64,000 bases of DNA from Agroathelia rolfsii (GCA_018343915.1 JABRWF010000001.1:4774001-4838000), one strand, 5' to 3'. Counted from the first letter of the stretch, positions 1 to 12,881 are shown. The notes: a model not told the origin generated them from the letters alone. A program made the numbers and translations.

Positions 1-1060
1 ATTCTTCATCTAGGTCAATAGCGCCAATACGCCCTCCGCCCCCGCCGGCACACGAGATATCATCTTTGTGCACGCATACATCACCTATCAGCTCCTGGCC
101 AGACGTTCTCAGCGTGATCTTCAACTCACTACGGCATTACTAAGCTCGACATCATCGTCACCGGGCCTACTCAAGTCCTCCGCCAAGGTCCCTTCAGTGG
201 ACTCAAGGCTTTTCCCTGCCGTCGTCAAGCTTCTGGACACTGTACTTCAAAGCCTGGAGCAAATGCGCGTCCTGAGCCTTGTTGACGAGAGCTCGGAGGA
301 TATTGCGTCTGCCATCGACGCCCGCATCTCATTTACCAAGGCACGCAGGTAAATATAGATTCCGGTCAAAACTATCTTCGTTGATAATTGATCCCCCTCT
401 CTTTCCTTTGTTGCATATAGATGTCTATATCTCTCTCGCTGCTACACCCCCGTTAAGAAATACGCCGAGGCGCTCACACTGCTCCAACGTGGCTCACTAC
501 ATATCCGTGCCACTCGCACCCTCCTTTCCGACGACGAAAAACCCAGCGCGGAAGACCCGCTTGCATTCTATCCTCTCACTGACTCGCATCTCATCACACT
601 CGAGTCCGATATAGGGGCAGACTCAGCAGCGTGCAAGCAGGCTTGGTTCACACACAACGGCGGTACGGTCGTGATCGACGATCAGCAGCAGCAAGCCACG
701 GCGGAAAATCGCAAGGCGAAGAAGAAGCCACTATTCTTCGACATCGCGCTCAACTATGCCACGCTTGATATGGATCGACTGGCAGGGCGCGCGGGCAAGG
801 AACCGCGTGAGATGACACCAGCGGCGCCGGTGGCGATAACCACGAAAGCGACGTCGTTGTTGCAAGAAAAGGGAGCGGCTCAACCACAGCAGCCTCAGAC
901 GAGTAGTGGTGGTGGCGGGGCGCAGCAGAGGCAGACGGCGGTGGTGCGCGATGACATCTCGCGCTCGCAAACCCCGGAACCCAATGCGACTCAGCAACAG
1001 CAGCAACAGTCTGGTAGTAGGCTGGGTAGTTTACTCGGTGGATGGTGGGGAAGGTCGTAA
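1..1060 (+). CDS. SRP68: Signal recognition particle subunit SRP68, C-terminal part (5' end outside window)
   Basis: SRP68 binds 7SL RNA together with SRP72 in the particle that targets nascent secretory proteins to the ER. Visible exons are 14-348 and 421-1060, giving 324 residues; bases 1-13 look like an intron tail ending in TCTAG. The 72-bp intron 349-420 has a GT..AG structure and keeps the frame. Family signals are the helical stretch AYITYQLLARRSQRDLQL, the segment RCLYLSRCYTPVKKYAEAL, which matches the TPR-like part of SRP68, and the near-terminal KKPLFFDIALNY, which is the characteristic SRP72-binding block. The protein ends in a G/W-rich SRLGSLLGGWWGRS tail, comparable to the short hydrophobic tail of animal SRP68. 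Between these is a Q/T/P-rich, low-complexity insert of about 80 residues that is probably disordered. Identification is firm; the missing N-terminus is only a window effect. Confidence 0.9.
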
Positions 1061-2585
1061 GATTTGGACCTTGTCTTTCAATGCAAAACGATACCTAGTC
1101 AAATTTTGGTGGAAGAAAACAAAAATAGTTGTAATAAACACGTCTAGTGGTGATAATCGTGCTTAGCTGAATTCTTCATGACTCTATAAAAGATTCTGAG
1201 TTGGCTTATTCTCGCCTGGTGCTTGAGTTATTATTATTGGCACATACTAGTCCCAAAAGGCAAAGCGTTGTACTAGCCTAAGTAGAAGTATACTAGTATA
1301 AATAATAGTGAATGAGATGCGGAAGCATATGGTTTGGGAGAGTGAAGTATTTGTTAATCGTGAGCGCGCTTGAACCGGAACTTTCAAATGATCTCAGGCT
1401 GTCAGTTTGACATTTCGATGCCGCCAACTAATCCCATTTCTATCGCTCTCTGCCTATGTTGCTTCGTTACCAGTTGTTCTGCCTTGATCGAGTGACAGTA
1501 TGCCTGACATACCATGGCTTCTGTCCATTATTATGATTGTGCGGCGGGGCTACCACTCCCAAGGTCACCAACTAAGTACACAAGCATGTCTTCCGACTTC
1601 AACCTCAAAAGTAAATTTTCTGGCAAGTTACCAATACACGGCCACGGTATCGCCAACATTGGGTGCAGTTCTATAGCCTGATTCGCACACTGTTATTGTG
1701 CCACCCCTCATCTAGGCGCCTTTCTCTGTCACCGCTTACACTTGACATGCACTACTTCTTTGTTGCCTTGGCCAGCCCCTGTCTCATTCCCCTCCTGAAG
1801 TTCCAACCATAACTACTCGTATCCTTAATATTCTCCTATGGCCCTCAGGAACTATACTTCGCTCAGGCATCTATCCGTAGCTTTTTATCAAACTTTGTTT
1901 ATTGCTACGTTGATCCTTACTACGCCCACGTCATCTTCTAACATCTTCAAGTTGTTTCTGGACTCCCAACTTCTTTCTTCAGTGCGATTTAAGCTTCTGT
2001 CCTTATTTTCGTTATCAACCATGAATGAATTTCTTATCAGCATCACCTTCCGCGGTCATGTGTACATGTCTTGTTAACAAAATCCACCGGTGGCAACTAG
2101 TAGGCTACTAAAAGCCGTTCGGCAACGTCGTGTTTAAGGTCTAAAATCTATCAATACTAACCTTTCCGCAATAAGAAAGAATTTACCAAGAGACAACAAA
2201 AAGTTTGGAAGTGATGTACATGGTACGCGTGATATTGGGACTCCACCTTTACGTTACCCTTACTACATGCAGGAGTATATTCAATTCCCTGTAATACAGT
2301 CATCCGTATAAATATCAAGCCACCAATAATGTCTTTGTTGGTGCGATAACATCGAATTTACCCTCTGCACTGCTTGCTCTTGTAAGGCTTTCGCTCCGCT
2401 GAGTTGAAGCCGAAATAATAAGCTGTCGACCGAATCCATTCAAATTTCAGTGCTCATATCTTTCGTTCAAGTACGTCCGCAATATGCCAGGGCCCTATCT
2501 CAGTATCGTCACTCAAATAACGGGGATCGTGTTGGATTTTTCTTAAATTCCCGATTTTTTTTTTTACCTACAGATATCCATCACA
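1061..2585. other. Intergenic, no gene seen
   Basis: Spacer between SRP68 and the acyltransferase. Open frames are short and disagree with any splice model. A T-run just before the next ATG (around 2556-2564) is typical of fungal 5' leaders. I see no repeat or RNA gene. Confidence 0.5.
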
Positions 2586-4485
2586 ATGCCATCATGGGTC
2601 ACTGAAGATACTCTCATTGGCCGCATTTATCGTCGGCCTATGGGTGCAACAGAACGTGCCTTATTTTGGCATGCCGAGCATGCTGGCACTGGAGATAGCC
2701 TACAACACTGTCAGGTCGATGTTCTCTCTGCATCCGATGTCTTCTCGGAGGAGAACGTTTCTCGTGCATGGATCATAATGAAACAGCGCTTCCCTTTGCT
2801 TGGTGCGCAGTTTCAATTTCAAAACGATGACCCGGCCAAGGACACGTACATCTCTATTTCTGAGGTTCGACTTGCTAAAGTGCAACCTGGAGAGTTGACA
2901 TTTGGGGAGATAGCTTCACAAGACGTAGAAACGCTGATAGATGAAATACTGAACTCGCCACGTACGTTAACTCATGACAAGCAAGCCAGTATCCATATCC
3001 TTAGGAGCACCGACGTACCGAGGAAACACCATTTGATACTACAAATCACTCACACCATTTGCGACGGTATTGCTGGCGCGTCATACTTGAGAAATTTTTT
3101 CGACATTGTTAGTGCTGGCGATAGGTCACATCTCACGAAGCTAGTTCCTTTGGAAGAGCGTCTTCCCTCTTTGCTGTCTTGCGAGGAACTTCGGGATGAC
3201 TTTAATTACAATCATCCTAGAACCCGATGGCGTAGAGCTATCGGTCGGGTTTTAGTGCCAATAATCATGTCGAAAATGATCGTAAGAGACTTATCAGATT
3301 CAGCTTGATTATACGCTATCGTTTATTCACGTCCACTTCATCCAGGGTGGCCAAACACTGCCTTGTACTATGACTGAATCTACACCCTGGACACCTGCAC
3401 GCTCCAGCTTTGCAAATGCAATCTTTTCATATAAAGAATCTGCTCAACTATACGCTACATGTTACAACAACAGTGTTACCCTTGGCCACGTACTCACAGT
3501 GCTTGGTCAAGTCGCTCTTTCCCGTGTCCTCCATCGTCGATATCTTCGCGGTGAAATTTCCAAAGAAGAATGGGAACACCGCAAGCGTCAGCCAATGCAC
3601 CAGGGTGGACCTGTGAACCTTCGACCATACATGAACAAAGAGTGGTACCAAAATGGAGGTGGAGGCGAAATGATGCTTGCCGTTGGTTCTTGCTTTTCCA
3701 CCTTGCCCTTCTTGCCTTTCAATGACTCGCGGGAGGATCTTCATGAAGGTGCACCCAAGTTAGAGACGTTGCTTTCGAAAAAGAGGTTCTTCCACCGGTG
3801 CCGCATTGTCAAATTGCATACTAAAAAGGTACTCAAGAGTCCTCTTGCTGCTCATATCACCGCTATGAGCACAGAAAGGCATGGCAGGGCTCGAAATCTT
3901 GCATTGAAATGGCAAGAGTCCATAGAGGCTCGCAACAATGGCAACCTTGTTGCCGCAAAAACAGCACGCAGGAAGGCACTTACCCCGAACTTTACAGTCT
4001 CTTTTGGTGGATCAAATTTCGGAAATGTATGGATGTTCTTTTATAATTATCACGCTACCAGCTCCTGTCTCTAACTCCATCTTTATTGAACCTATTAGAC
4101 CGATGTAATGTTACCCCAATACTACCCGCTCCAATCTTCCCACCCGCTTTCACCCCTCTACCCGTGTACGCATCCTTTGAATGCAGGTCACGCATTACCG
4201 GCGCCACGCAATCTGCCAGAAGAATACACCAATCCGAAGCCCATCCTCCGTCTTGGTTCTAACATGAGTCGCATCCGCTGTCGACCGGCTGAGTTGTACT
4301 TGGGATCCAAGATTTTGCAAGGCAGCCTTCAAATCTGGTGCTACTTCGATGAGAATGTGTACGCCCGAGACACTGTGAATGAATGGGTAAAAGAGATTCG
4401 GGACGCTGCGTATTGGTATCTAGGAGATAATGATGCTGATTTGAATAGAGAGGATTCGGTGGCTCAAATGCGCTCAAAGCTGTGA
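2586..4485 (+). CDS. HxxxD acyltransferase / condensation-domain-like protein
   Basis: Three exons, 2586-3281, 3346-4026 and 4099-4485, give 587 residues. Both introns (64 and 72 bp) are phase 0 with GTAAGA..CAG and GTATGG..TAG ends. The N-terminus PMGATERALFWHAEH is the usual opening of fungal members of the chloramphenicol acetyltransferase-like fold. The catalytic motif HTICDG occupies residues about 156-161 (HxxxDG, general-base His). The second half has PVNLRPYMNKEWYQNGGGGE, the conserved strand of the C-terminal lobe, and exon 3 ends with a helical segment rich in W and D/E. Enzymes of this fold move acyl groups from CoA or a carrier to an alcohol or amine; the substrate cannot be read here. 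No carrier or adenylation domain is fused, so it is a stand-alone transferase. No biosynthetic neighbours are evident. Alternative: alcohol acetyltransferase. Confidence 0.72.
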
Positions 4486-5268
4486 GAATCGCTGTTGCAA
4501 TCTATAAGCTTTTTTGTATTATACTACCGATCGATTTCCTGGCTGGAAGCCTAGATCATCGGGCTTTGTTTAGATTATATTTGATCATTTCAGTGTCCTT
4601 AGTTATCCTCAATGTCTTTATATACTGGCTATGTTTTTCATTTTACTCACTGCGTATTATAATTAGCTTTTTCTTGACTGGTGACCCACAAGGTCTCTGA
4701 CAATATTATCGTTAATATTTATCTTTGCGAATCAACTCGATCACATAATAATCTGCACTCGTTTGTGTATATTATAGCAGAGCACTCAGTAAGCGCCCTC
4801 TTGTTGATATAGATATGGAAGAACAAGCGCCCTTGGTAATACAAAATTGGCGGAGTAAACGCTCTCGTCAATACAAATGTTTACCCTATTGTTAATCCGA
4901 GTTCCAGGGTTCTCGGATGCACAGCATCAATGCGCCAGTGGTACTTTTTTAGATGAAGTCCGCCTTAGATGTGCGGCAAGCGTCAATCAACTGATTCATT
5001 AGAAGTTGGTACACGAGAACTGGCTAGCGCTGATCGGGTCATGAGAGATAGGTTCTGATTATGGAACTTCTGATAGATATACCGTATAATCTGACAGGAT
5101 TTCTTCTCGGTCATAGCAAACACTATAAAACCAGTCGTGAATCAGCAGTTTTTAGTTCAATAGACCAACCTTGGTTTCCGCACTTGGACTACAGCAACAT
5201 CCATTTCTTTCAGCTAGTCAATCCTCTTCTGCTCTATAAACCAACTACCCTTACGCCTCACCAATACC
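4486..5268. other. AT-rich intergenic stretch
   Basis: Holds only AT-rich sequence whose hydrophobic open frames are composition artefacts. A TATAAA near 5235 precedes the signal-peptide ORF at 5269. Confidence 0.5.
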
Positions 5269-5352
5269 ATGAAATCTCCTATCCCGCCACTTAGCACCAT
5301 TCTTATCCTGCTGCAATTTGCATGCATTGCTTTTGCCAGCCCACTTGCTAAG
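5269..5352 (+). CDS. First exon of a possible small secreted protein
   Basis: ATG at 5269 opens a 28-codon frame with a clean signal peptide: a hydrophobic core STILILLQFACIAFA followed by an Ala-Xaa-Ala-like cut site before SPLAK. A TATAAA lies about 34 bp upstream. After codon 28 there is a GTTTGT donor-like site. The downstream exons are uncertain: one model joins to about 5491 after an AAAG acceptor, passes a GTGAGT at about 5538 and continues near 5583. The downstream open frame contains a few cysteines. It resembles the small secreted genes at 6.6-6.96 and 13.0 kb in size and promoter, but I cannot fix the full protein. It may be a decayed gene. Confidence 0.35.
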
Positions 5353-6594
5353 GTTTGTTTGAGGTAGAATATAACTATCTTCTAGGCTAACTAGGCTTTT
5401 ATTGTATGGCGCCATTGCACTTGGACTTTAATATTTATATCTTAACGTTTGTTTTAAAAACAAAGAAATCATCTCCAAAAACTTTTAAAGATGTGCGGGA
5501 CAACCTAGCTGATAATAGCTTTATAGGCCCAAGCTACTGTGAGTGCCAACTAGTCCTGACTTGCTATTGCTATGCTACTCCAGTGCTTAATCGGCTCATA
5601 AATAAAAATTATTCCTGACTTTTAAATGCTTATCTCACTTATAGAAGAGGATATCTTTGCCTTATTATAACTCAGGTTTTGAACAAATTGCCCCCGTATA
5701 CATAGAAAGTGGTTGAAATTTTTTAGTAAAGTATACGCTTTACTCATAAAAATTCTTGCCTGGAAAATAATATAGTGGACAATACCCTCAGCCTATGATT
5801 GGCATACAAAGTCATAACTTCAATCAGAATCAGAATCATAAGTAAACTTATCTAGACAAAAGAGATGAATATAGGCATACAATACTAGTATTACTAGCGT
5901 GATGGTCCATCTAATCCACGAATAGACTGTTAGAACTACAATCCATGCAGTTCGAAGCATTGGATTTAAGATCACATAATTAAGTAGATTAGATGTATAA
6001 ATTTCTCTCGATGTAAACAACTCGTACTATATCCGTTTGTCTACGTACAATCATGTATAAGGACAAACGGAATGATAACCTCGTCCTGGATTATTAACGT
6101 AGACCATTACTCCACTGCAGTTGCCAATTATCTCTGCTACCCCTTCCATTCTTATCTATGTAGTCGTTGATTAATGAGTCTCATGATAAATATCATGCCT
6201 TAGCAGACACAATCTGCCTAGAGACTGCGAGCATTAATCACAGAGCGATAGCCAATAGCAGACTGCAGCTGAAGTACTGAAGTAGTATAGGGACGATAGT
6301 GCTATATTGAATAGACCAGAGGGACTGGTAAAACCCGCGTAGGTATGACCAAGAGATACTTGAAATAATAATGAATAGTTGTCGCATTTAATAAATATAC
6401 TCAAGATACTCGCTAGCAGTCTAAAACAAAGAGGCAGTTGCAAGCCAAATATTTGATTACATTGCTCGATAAGAAGATTCAATTTTGGCAGTTATATAGG
6501 ATTTGTGAATTTGTATCAAGCCCGCTGCCAATATCTCGCACCGGCCCTCAACAACTTGAAGCAAGCATTCAAACCATTCTGGCCCGTATGTAGC
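5353..6594. other. AT-rich intergenic stretch
   Basis: Contains the uncertain later exons of the ORF starting at 5269 (up to about 5620) and then AT-rich sequence with no supported gene. Confidence 0.4.
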
Positions 6595-6962
6595 TTAGCA
6601 GCACTGAAAAAGAAAATCAAATCACTTGCGCAAAGATTACACACAACTGACTATGCTTACCCTGCCACAACATCCGCAATTGTCACTGTTAGCAGGAATG
6701 CAGACTGCACAGCAGAGATCTTCGTGACGAGCAATTGCATCTCGTGGACTAATGTCTTTGAGGACCAACTCGTGTCCTTCTATAGTGCGGAGAGTGACTA
6801 TAGTAGTAGACGGTGTACCAGAATCATAATGTGAAACAATAAGCAGTGAGTTCAACTTGAATACACACGTTCAGGCACAGCTTCATTGCGTTCGACCAAG
6901 GGCTTGGTAGCGACAACGCTGAAAACGATGGATAGAATACAGACAAACAGAGTGGTGCGCAT
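6595..6962 (-). CDS. Small secreted cysteine-rich protein (79 aa, 8 Cys)
   Basis: Three exons on the minus strand, 6869-6962, 6661-6797 and 6595-6603, give 79 residues. Introns are 71 bp (GTGTGT..ATAG, phase 1) and 57 bp (GTAAGC..TTTTTCAG, phase 0). The last exon encodes only Cys-Cys-stop. Residues 1-18 form a signal peptide (MRTTLFVCILSIVFSVVA). A short charged propeptide-like stretch follows, and all eight mature cysteines lie in the last 21 residues with the pattern CC-x2-C-x7-C-x-CC-x2-CC. Such a C-terminal cluster suggests a disulphide-locked or metal-binding knot. I do not recognise a family; fungal effectors, peptide defensin-like molecules and Cu-thionein-like peptides are possible comparisons only. 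It sits alone on the minus strand. The correct phase of both introns and the perfect 3' splice tract support it as a real gene. Confidence 0.7.
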
Positions 6963-7037
6963 GGTGAGCAAAAATGAGTAATTGAGATGAGCTTTGTAAG
7001 TGGATATAAGACAGGTGACCAGTACTCCTAACATGGA

Positions 7038-7045
7038 CTATTTAA
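7038..7045 (-). promoter_or_regulatory. TATA-like element of the cysteine-rich gene
   Basis: On the minus strand this reads TTAAATAG, about 75 nt upstream of the ATG at 6962, a normal spacing for a TATA-type fungal promoter with a short leader. Confidence 0.4.
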
Positions 7046-7240
7046 TGCCTTTCAGAGTAGCCTTGAATGATAGATTGGCATACGGCAATGATGGTATCTC
7101 GCTTGCAGCATGTGGTTTCATCTGGTCCTGAGAAGATACCACCTGTCAGTGTCAGTCGACCCGTGATATAATGTTTGAGAAGCCGGTTCAAGCCACTATC
7201 AGTAGGAAACAGATGGATCTAAAGTCATGAGAATCAAATT

Positions 7241-7651
7241 TTGAATTTGTATAGGTGGAAATTCATTATGGAAGTTGATTTTGGAATAGCCTTATGTCAG
7301 GCGGTAAAATGGATTCTGGATAGTGTTGCCCTAGAAGCTAAAGACGCACTGCACAAGACAATGGATGCTGAGGGAGATGATTACTCTGTAAGAACTATTG
7401 GAGCGAGTATACAATATCCTAATAACCATAGTATGAACTTTTACATGGAACTCACCGGTATATTCAAATCCGTATCCACGGCGAGTCCGTGCTCGGTACC
7501 CACTGGCAGATTTCTAAAATTGGAAAAGACAGGCAAGTTTGAGTCGCTTTTTCAGCTTGAAGCTGATAAGAGACTTGACCAACATTTCCGAATCATCTTA
7601 AGGCCGAGACTACTGCCAAACCCGGCCTTCCCGAGTAATATCACAGCCTGA
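7241..7651 (+). CDS. Hypothetical protein (136 aa), unrecognised
   Basis: A single uninterrupted frame, longest in its neighbourhood, with balanced amino-acid composition and charged/hydrophobic alternation that reads like protein (e.g. ALEAKDALHKTMDAEGDD, FRIILRPRLLPNPAF). No signal peptide, membrane segment or family motif is seen. The first methionine lies in a hydrophilic leader, and a second Met at codon 10 could be the start. It could equally be an exon of a larger decayed gene or chance. No function is proposed. Confidence 0.3.
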   Translation: MNLYRWKFIMEVDFGIALCQAVKWILDSVALEAKDALHKTMDAEGDDYSVRTIGASIQYPNNHSMNFYMELTGIFKSVSTASPCSVPTGRFLKLEKTGKFESLFQLEADKRLDQHFRIILRPRLLPNPAFPSNITA

Positions 7652-9713
7652 GAGCTCATGGTTTAGGTCCGTCCCTCCTTTTCGGCTATTTGAACCACGA
7701 GATTTAAATCAACAGTTGCTACTACTAGCCTAATAACCGATTCATGGACACCGTTTAGTTCACAATAATATTGTCAAACACAAATCTTAGTATCTATAAG
7801 TCAGATAAATGCGATAGAGTATAGATTGCAGACAAGAAAACAGGTTTAGCCCAAGTATGAGCTGTAAGCCGGTATAAACAACTTTGATTGGTCAGCGATA
7901 ACCCTCGGGCCGCATTATAAACATCTCCCAAACTTCACCAGATAAGACAGAAAATACATATAAGCAAGGGACAAGCTCGGAACATAATAATCCTTTTAGT
8001 GATGTGCATGTGCTGATGATGCTGTGTCAGTGATGCTAATGTGGGGTTGATCATAAACGTGGTTGATCATAAATACTCCGAGTCGAGAGCATGTGGGTCC
8101 AAGTTCGTGTGCCCAGTCCTGACATTTGATGCTCACAGGAAGGGGCGACAGAGAGGATCAGTTATACAAGGTGGTTTTAGAGTTCTGTCTTTTCCCTTTT
8201 TCCCGCGGAGGGCGCCTCGAGGAGTAGAGCTAGTCGAACGAGGATATTCAACTTACTGATCTCCTTCTATCAACGCCGTCATGGGTATTTCGAAAGCCAT
8301 GGAGCGCGGTTAATAATATTAATGAATGCAGATACCTGTAGCTGAAGGAGCTTCAAGAGTAGAAAGTAAACCATATAGCTGAGCTCAAGAAGAACTTGAG
8401 TGATGATGGCAATTTAAACCCAAAGTATTGAGTACTTTGCTTTGAATGAAAGCCCGGCCCAAATCAGTTGTATTGCTGCAGCAAGGAGAGGCAGATGGTC
8501 AGCCGACGCTGGTAGCACCTTCCACATGCCAAGCTAATCATAATATCAACAGTTGGTGACTGCTGTACTCCAAGTTCAAGATGCAAGGTTGAATAAAACA
8601 CCCGCGGATTACTTGATGATCGTGAATTTTTTGCACTTCCGGGGGGGGAAGTCAGCCAGGAGCTATGTATCAGACACTAGTCGGTAAATAACTGTGAGTG
8701 CCAACAATTTGAAGCGTCAACTCGGACTCGAAGCTCTTGAAATCGGCGACGGCCACGAACGCTACCGGCCGGGCAAGTAAAGTACGCATGACGATAACAC
8801 ATCAAGGCATCAATTGTGTGTTGCTGGCAAGTGACAAGATGAGGGTATTGATTGATTCTGTCTGTGCTCTCATCTGTCATATGGCCGGGTAACTTCAGGC
8901 CGGAGATTATCAATTCCTTATAGCGTAAAAAAAATGGAAACTGCTCATTCCGGTCGTTTTTCGGGTGTGCAGCCCAAGTTGAGTTTTACAATCTATAGGC
9001 CATTTTTGTCCGAGGAGCTGAGGCGGCAGAAGACGGTGACAATGCACAAGTAGAGATTCAGCGGAGCTGTTGGCTCACTTGCTTCTCCGTCGCTGTCAGT
9101 GTGCGTATTTTCAACATTACTTCTATGACATGAATTTTTGGGTTCCAGTGTCCTTCTTTCCTTCCTCAAAAGGATCCGCTGCACTTCCTTCGCAAGTCAC
9201 CTGGAACACCTTTGAAACAAGCGCTCGTGGCTTGCCTCATTCGCTGAAGATGATGCAAGTCTGCTCCCCCATCAAGATGGCATCATGCCTTGCCAGCCGC
9301 GCCGGTCTTTGTTTGCACCTGTAGGCGCCGTCAACAGGGCCATGGCTCCTCCCTTCGTCTATTGCCACCTGATCATTGGCTAATTATCGCCATCGACAAT
9401 ATGGCATGCAATATGTCTGCTAGATGCCTTACTATTACTCAGCACAGACACACAGATATCCACAGAGAGAGATCATAACAGAGACAGCTAGGCACGGAGC
9501 GGGATTTGAATGCAGATCAAGGGCATGACCAACTGCATCAGATTATTACCACACAGGGCCCAACCAACAACCCGTTTCAATGCATTTGTCCACTTCACTT
9601 ATCTCACCTTACATTTCTCGGGTCTAGTCCTATAAATGTCTCCATCCAAATGATGCCCTGGTCTCTTGTCCGGCTTTCCTCTCCGCAGCTGCTCCTCCCT
9701 CTCTCTGCCAGCC

Positions 9714-11039
9714 ATGTCTAGCGAGCCCCCGACCGCGACTATAGAGCGGTCTCTCTATGTGAGCTTCATCCTAGGCTCCATGCTTTATGGTTAGTATCAG
9801 CATCGCCCTACCCCAGCTATTGATGTTAACGAGTGAACAACATCCTATCTGATACTACTCCCTCCTCTGCTCTGCCACCACTCAACCACCCAGGCGCCTA
9901 CTATGTCTGCTTCTTCCTCTCGTTGCACTTCCTACGCTCGAACCCGAACCTGACCCCAAGCACGCGGCGGTTCTACTCCATCTTCAGCTCCATCCTCGTC
10001 GCTTTCAACACGCTCAACATCGCCACGATGTGCTACGACGGCCAGATGATGTGGATTACGCACAGGAACGACGAGGGAGGACCCATGAAATATTACTATT
10101 CGAGCTCCTCGACGGGATGGCTCATCGCCGGTGATACGACGCAGGCAGCTGCGAACCTTCTAGCGGACTTGTTGCTAGTGAGTTTCCTTTTCCTTGTGTC
10201 TCTAATATGAAGTGTAATTAGCGCGCTTCTTGCCTTACTTAATGCTCATCTCTCCCTCTCTTTATTAAATTAAATCTATAGATATACCGGTGCTATGTCA
10301 TCTACGACAGTCAGGTCTGGATCACCATCTTCCCGCTGCTGTGCACGCTCGCTTTCACAGGAACGTTCATCGTGACGCAGTACATGGCCTCGACGGGGAC
10401 ATTCCCCTCGGTGAAAGTGGGGCTCATCCTCGAGGTGACCAACTACGCGACGACGGTGGGGATGAATCTAATCGTGACGGTCCTCATCTGCTCCCGCCTC
10501 CTCACACTCCACTACCGCTTCAAGCAAATCGCGGACCGCCGCGTGTCGGGAATTTACACCGGTTTCTCCGCTATTATGATCGAGTCTGCCGCACCTTTCT
10601 GTATTTTGGGCATACTCACGTGTGTGCTGGACTTTACGGAAGCGAACATCGCGCCCGTGTTTACGATGCTGTGGTATTGCGCTTGTGTATGACTTTCTTT
10701 TTTTTTTTTTCTCTTGTCTGATTCTTCAGCAAATAATTAATTCGATAATATCACCAGGCCATCTCCCCACAACTCATCATCTTCCGTGTTGCCATGGGTA
10801 GCGCGTGGCGCAAAGACACCCTCGCCGAGCTGCTCTCCTCCGCGCCCATGAGCACAATGGAGTTCTCATCCCGCCACGCACAGCGCCAAGGCCCTCGTCG
10901 CGGTGCCATCATTACCACCACGGGCATGGGCGCCACCTCGAAGAGCGGCAATATACATGTGACAGTTAATGATGATAAGATCGCCGACACGGCGCTTTCG
11001 GACGTAAGGTTTGCGTATACCGTGGACAGCGATGTATGA
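9714..11039 (+). CDS. Seven-transmembrane protein of the basidiomycete-specific type
   Basis: Four exons, 9714-9789, 9894-10177, 10282-10686 and 10758-11039, give 348 residues. Splice phases fit exactly (1, 0, 0). The protein has about seven hydrophobic helices: SLYVSFILGSMLYG at the N-terminus, then helices around LSLHFL, STGWLIAGDTTQAAANLL, WITIFPLLCTLAFTGTFIV, NYATTVGMNLIVTVLICSRL, APFCILGILTCVL and FTMLWYCACV, followed by a cytoplasmic tail of about 90 residues rich in Ser/Arg/Gly. The motif YRCYVIYDSQVWITIFP after helix 3 (RCYVIW-like) marks the large Agaricomycete 7TM family of unknown function, which is GPCR-like in topology. No ligand or G-protein partner can be inferred. Stop at 11037-11039. 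Confidence 0.75.
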
Positions 11040-12881
11040 AGTGTAATGATGGTAATATGATGGTGACGCTATGATGGTGCAAGTAAGTTTTGTGTCCCAT
11101 TGTGGTGGCGTGTAGGCGTTGGGTTTTGGGGTCGGTGCTGTGATTGTATTAGCGCTCGTTTTGGTTTTTTTGCTCGGATCACACCCTTTTCCTTTCTCTC
11201 TTCGTTGTTTTCCCTTTTTTTTTCGCTTTCCTCCCTGTTCATTCGTTACTTTGAGTGATACCTGATCGAACGAAGACGGCTCAGAGACTGGAGGTCCGAT
11301 GGGGTAGATACACTTTTTTGGTATATCAACTTTTAAAACAAAACATGAAAAAAAAATCAATGTTTCAAAAATCGACTGGGTTGGGACTTTCCTTTATTCG
11401 AACAGGCGTATGGACATGTACTATTAAATAGCGCATAGTACCATACCAATTACTGGCTCCCCTTTCCCACTGTATAATCTATGTCTAGATATGTATCTGT
11501 CCACCCATCTGCATCAGCATCATCACAAACATTCTTGTATACTACCTTTACACGTACATACATATACAACGAGCATACAAAAGTTCTTAAACGAAGTATA
11601 CTAGTAGTATATACGATCTCTTGGTGGTCATGACAATATAGAAAGTACAATCCTTTTAGAGTGGTTTGTGTAATAGCGAACTAAACTTCTTTTAACAGAA
11701 AGTCTCTATCAGATTACGAAAAGGAAAGGAAAGAAAGAGACGTATTTACGACGAACGGCGCATGTCTTCAGCAAATGCACACCAACGAAATGAACACGTC
11801 ACCAAGTCAAGGGTGAATCGGGTTCCTCATGACAAATTTTGAGATTTGCTCGATTCGGGTAACAGGACATGTTAACATGCTCATGTTCATAATGATGCAA
11901 TACAACCAAAACTACATGACCGAATAAATTTTCGGAGATTTCACTTTTAATTTCTGGGCTTTTTTTTTTTTTACTATGGCTCTATGCTGTACACGCACCG
12001 AATCTTATTAACTCGAAAGTTGGCAATCCATTGTACATGTTGAAGAGGAGATTGATGCCTCCGAAAGCGGTTTTTTTTGCATATTCAGTTTTTCGGTAGT
12101 GACCCCGATCCAGACCCAATGCACGTACATGTATAAGGCCTTTACTACCCCACATTTTTCAAATTCCATCTAGCACCCAAGTCTATAATACCTATATTCC
12201 TCTGAGAGTGATATATATTATAACTCTTCAATGAACCATTATCTCTATAATCTATTGTCATTGCGTAATCAAACTTCAAAATTTATCATTGAAATTTGAC
12301 AATATAGAATCTAACACATAATTAGTAAAGTATTATTCACCAATATCAGCGCTCAACATGAATATCCACAATCTTTAAATTCCAAAACCAAGTTGTGCTG
12401 TAATATTAATATTAAGCCGTCTCAGGCTTAGCAAGCGTCATCGGTATAATTATGATCCAAGTGTATAGCTGCGTTCCGATTTTCTCTTGATACATTTTCT
12501 CTTTCCGTAGTAAAATTTCTACTTTCTTTTGGATATATAAACCGCCGGTAGTAGAATGGCGGTTATTTATACCATGCATTTGTGATCCCACTGTAAGTAT
12601 AATCTCATCCTTTTATGTCGTCCGGCGACTTGATCATACACGCCAGTTTTTTATCAAGCTGTACACAAAGCTATCGTATTCTCAGATCCAGCTGCCAATG
12701 AACAACTCCAACCTCCTTTCCCCTTTAATACGATTGCTTGCTTTCTAGTATCATGCTCGTCGATTGCAATGAACGAGTTAATCTTTGGAACCACAAAACA
12801 CTGGCGTTGACTATCTTTTTGTATTTTGAATTAAGGGTAATTGGAAACATACTTCCATCGTAGTTTGGCGCCCCAGTTTCA
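11040..12881. other. Intergenic, nothing supported
   Basis: 3' flank of the 7TM gene and AT-rich sequence with short T/A tracts. Minus-strand frames here are short and lysine-rich in the pattern expected of the T-rich 3' flank of the 7TM gene read backwards. Confidence 0.4.

Larger units (their letters stand above)
6963..9713. other. Intergenic with one unassigned ORF
   Basis: Apart from the ORF at 7241-7651 (separate entry) I see no supportable gene. A G-run of about 8 lies at 8641-8648. The stretch 9600-9713 is the pyrimidine-rich leader of the 7TM gene. Confidence 0.4.

Noticed and set aside
4482..4700. Hydrophobic ORF after the acyltransferase
   Set aside because: AT-rich 3' flank naturally encodes Ile/Leu/Phe; no gene structure.
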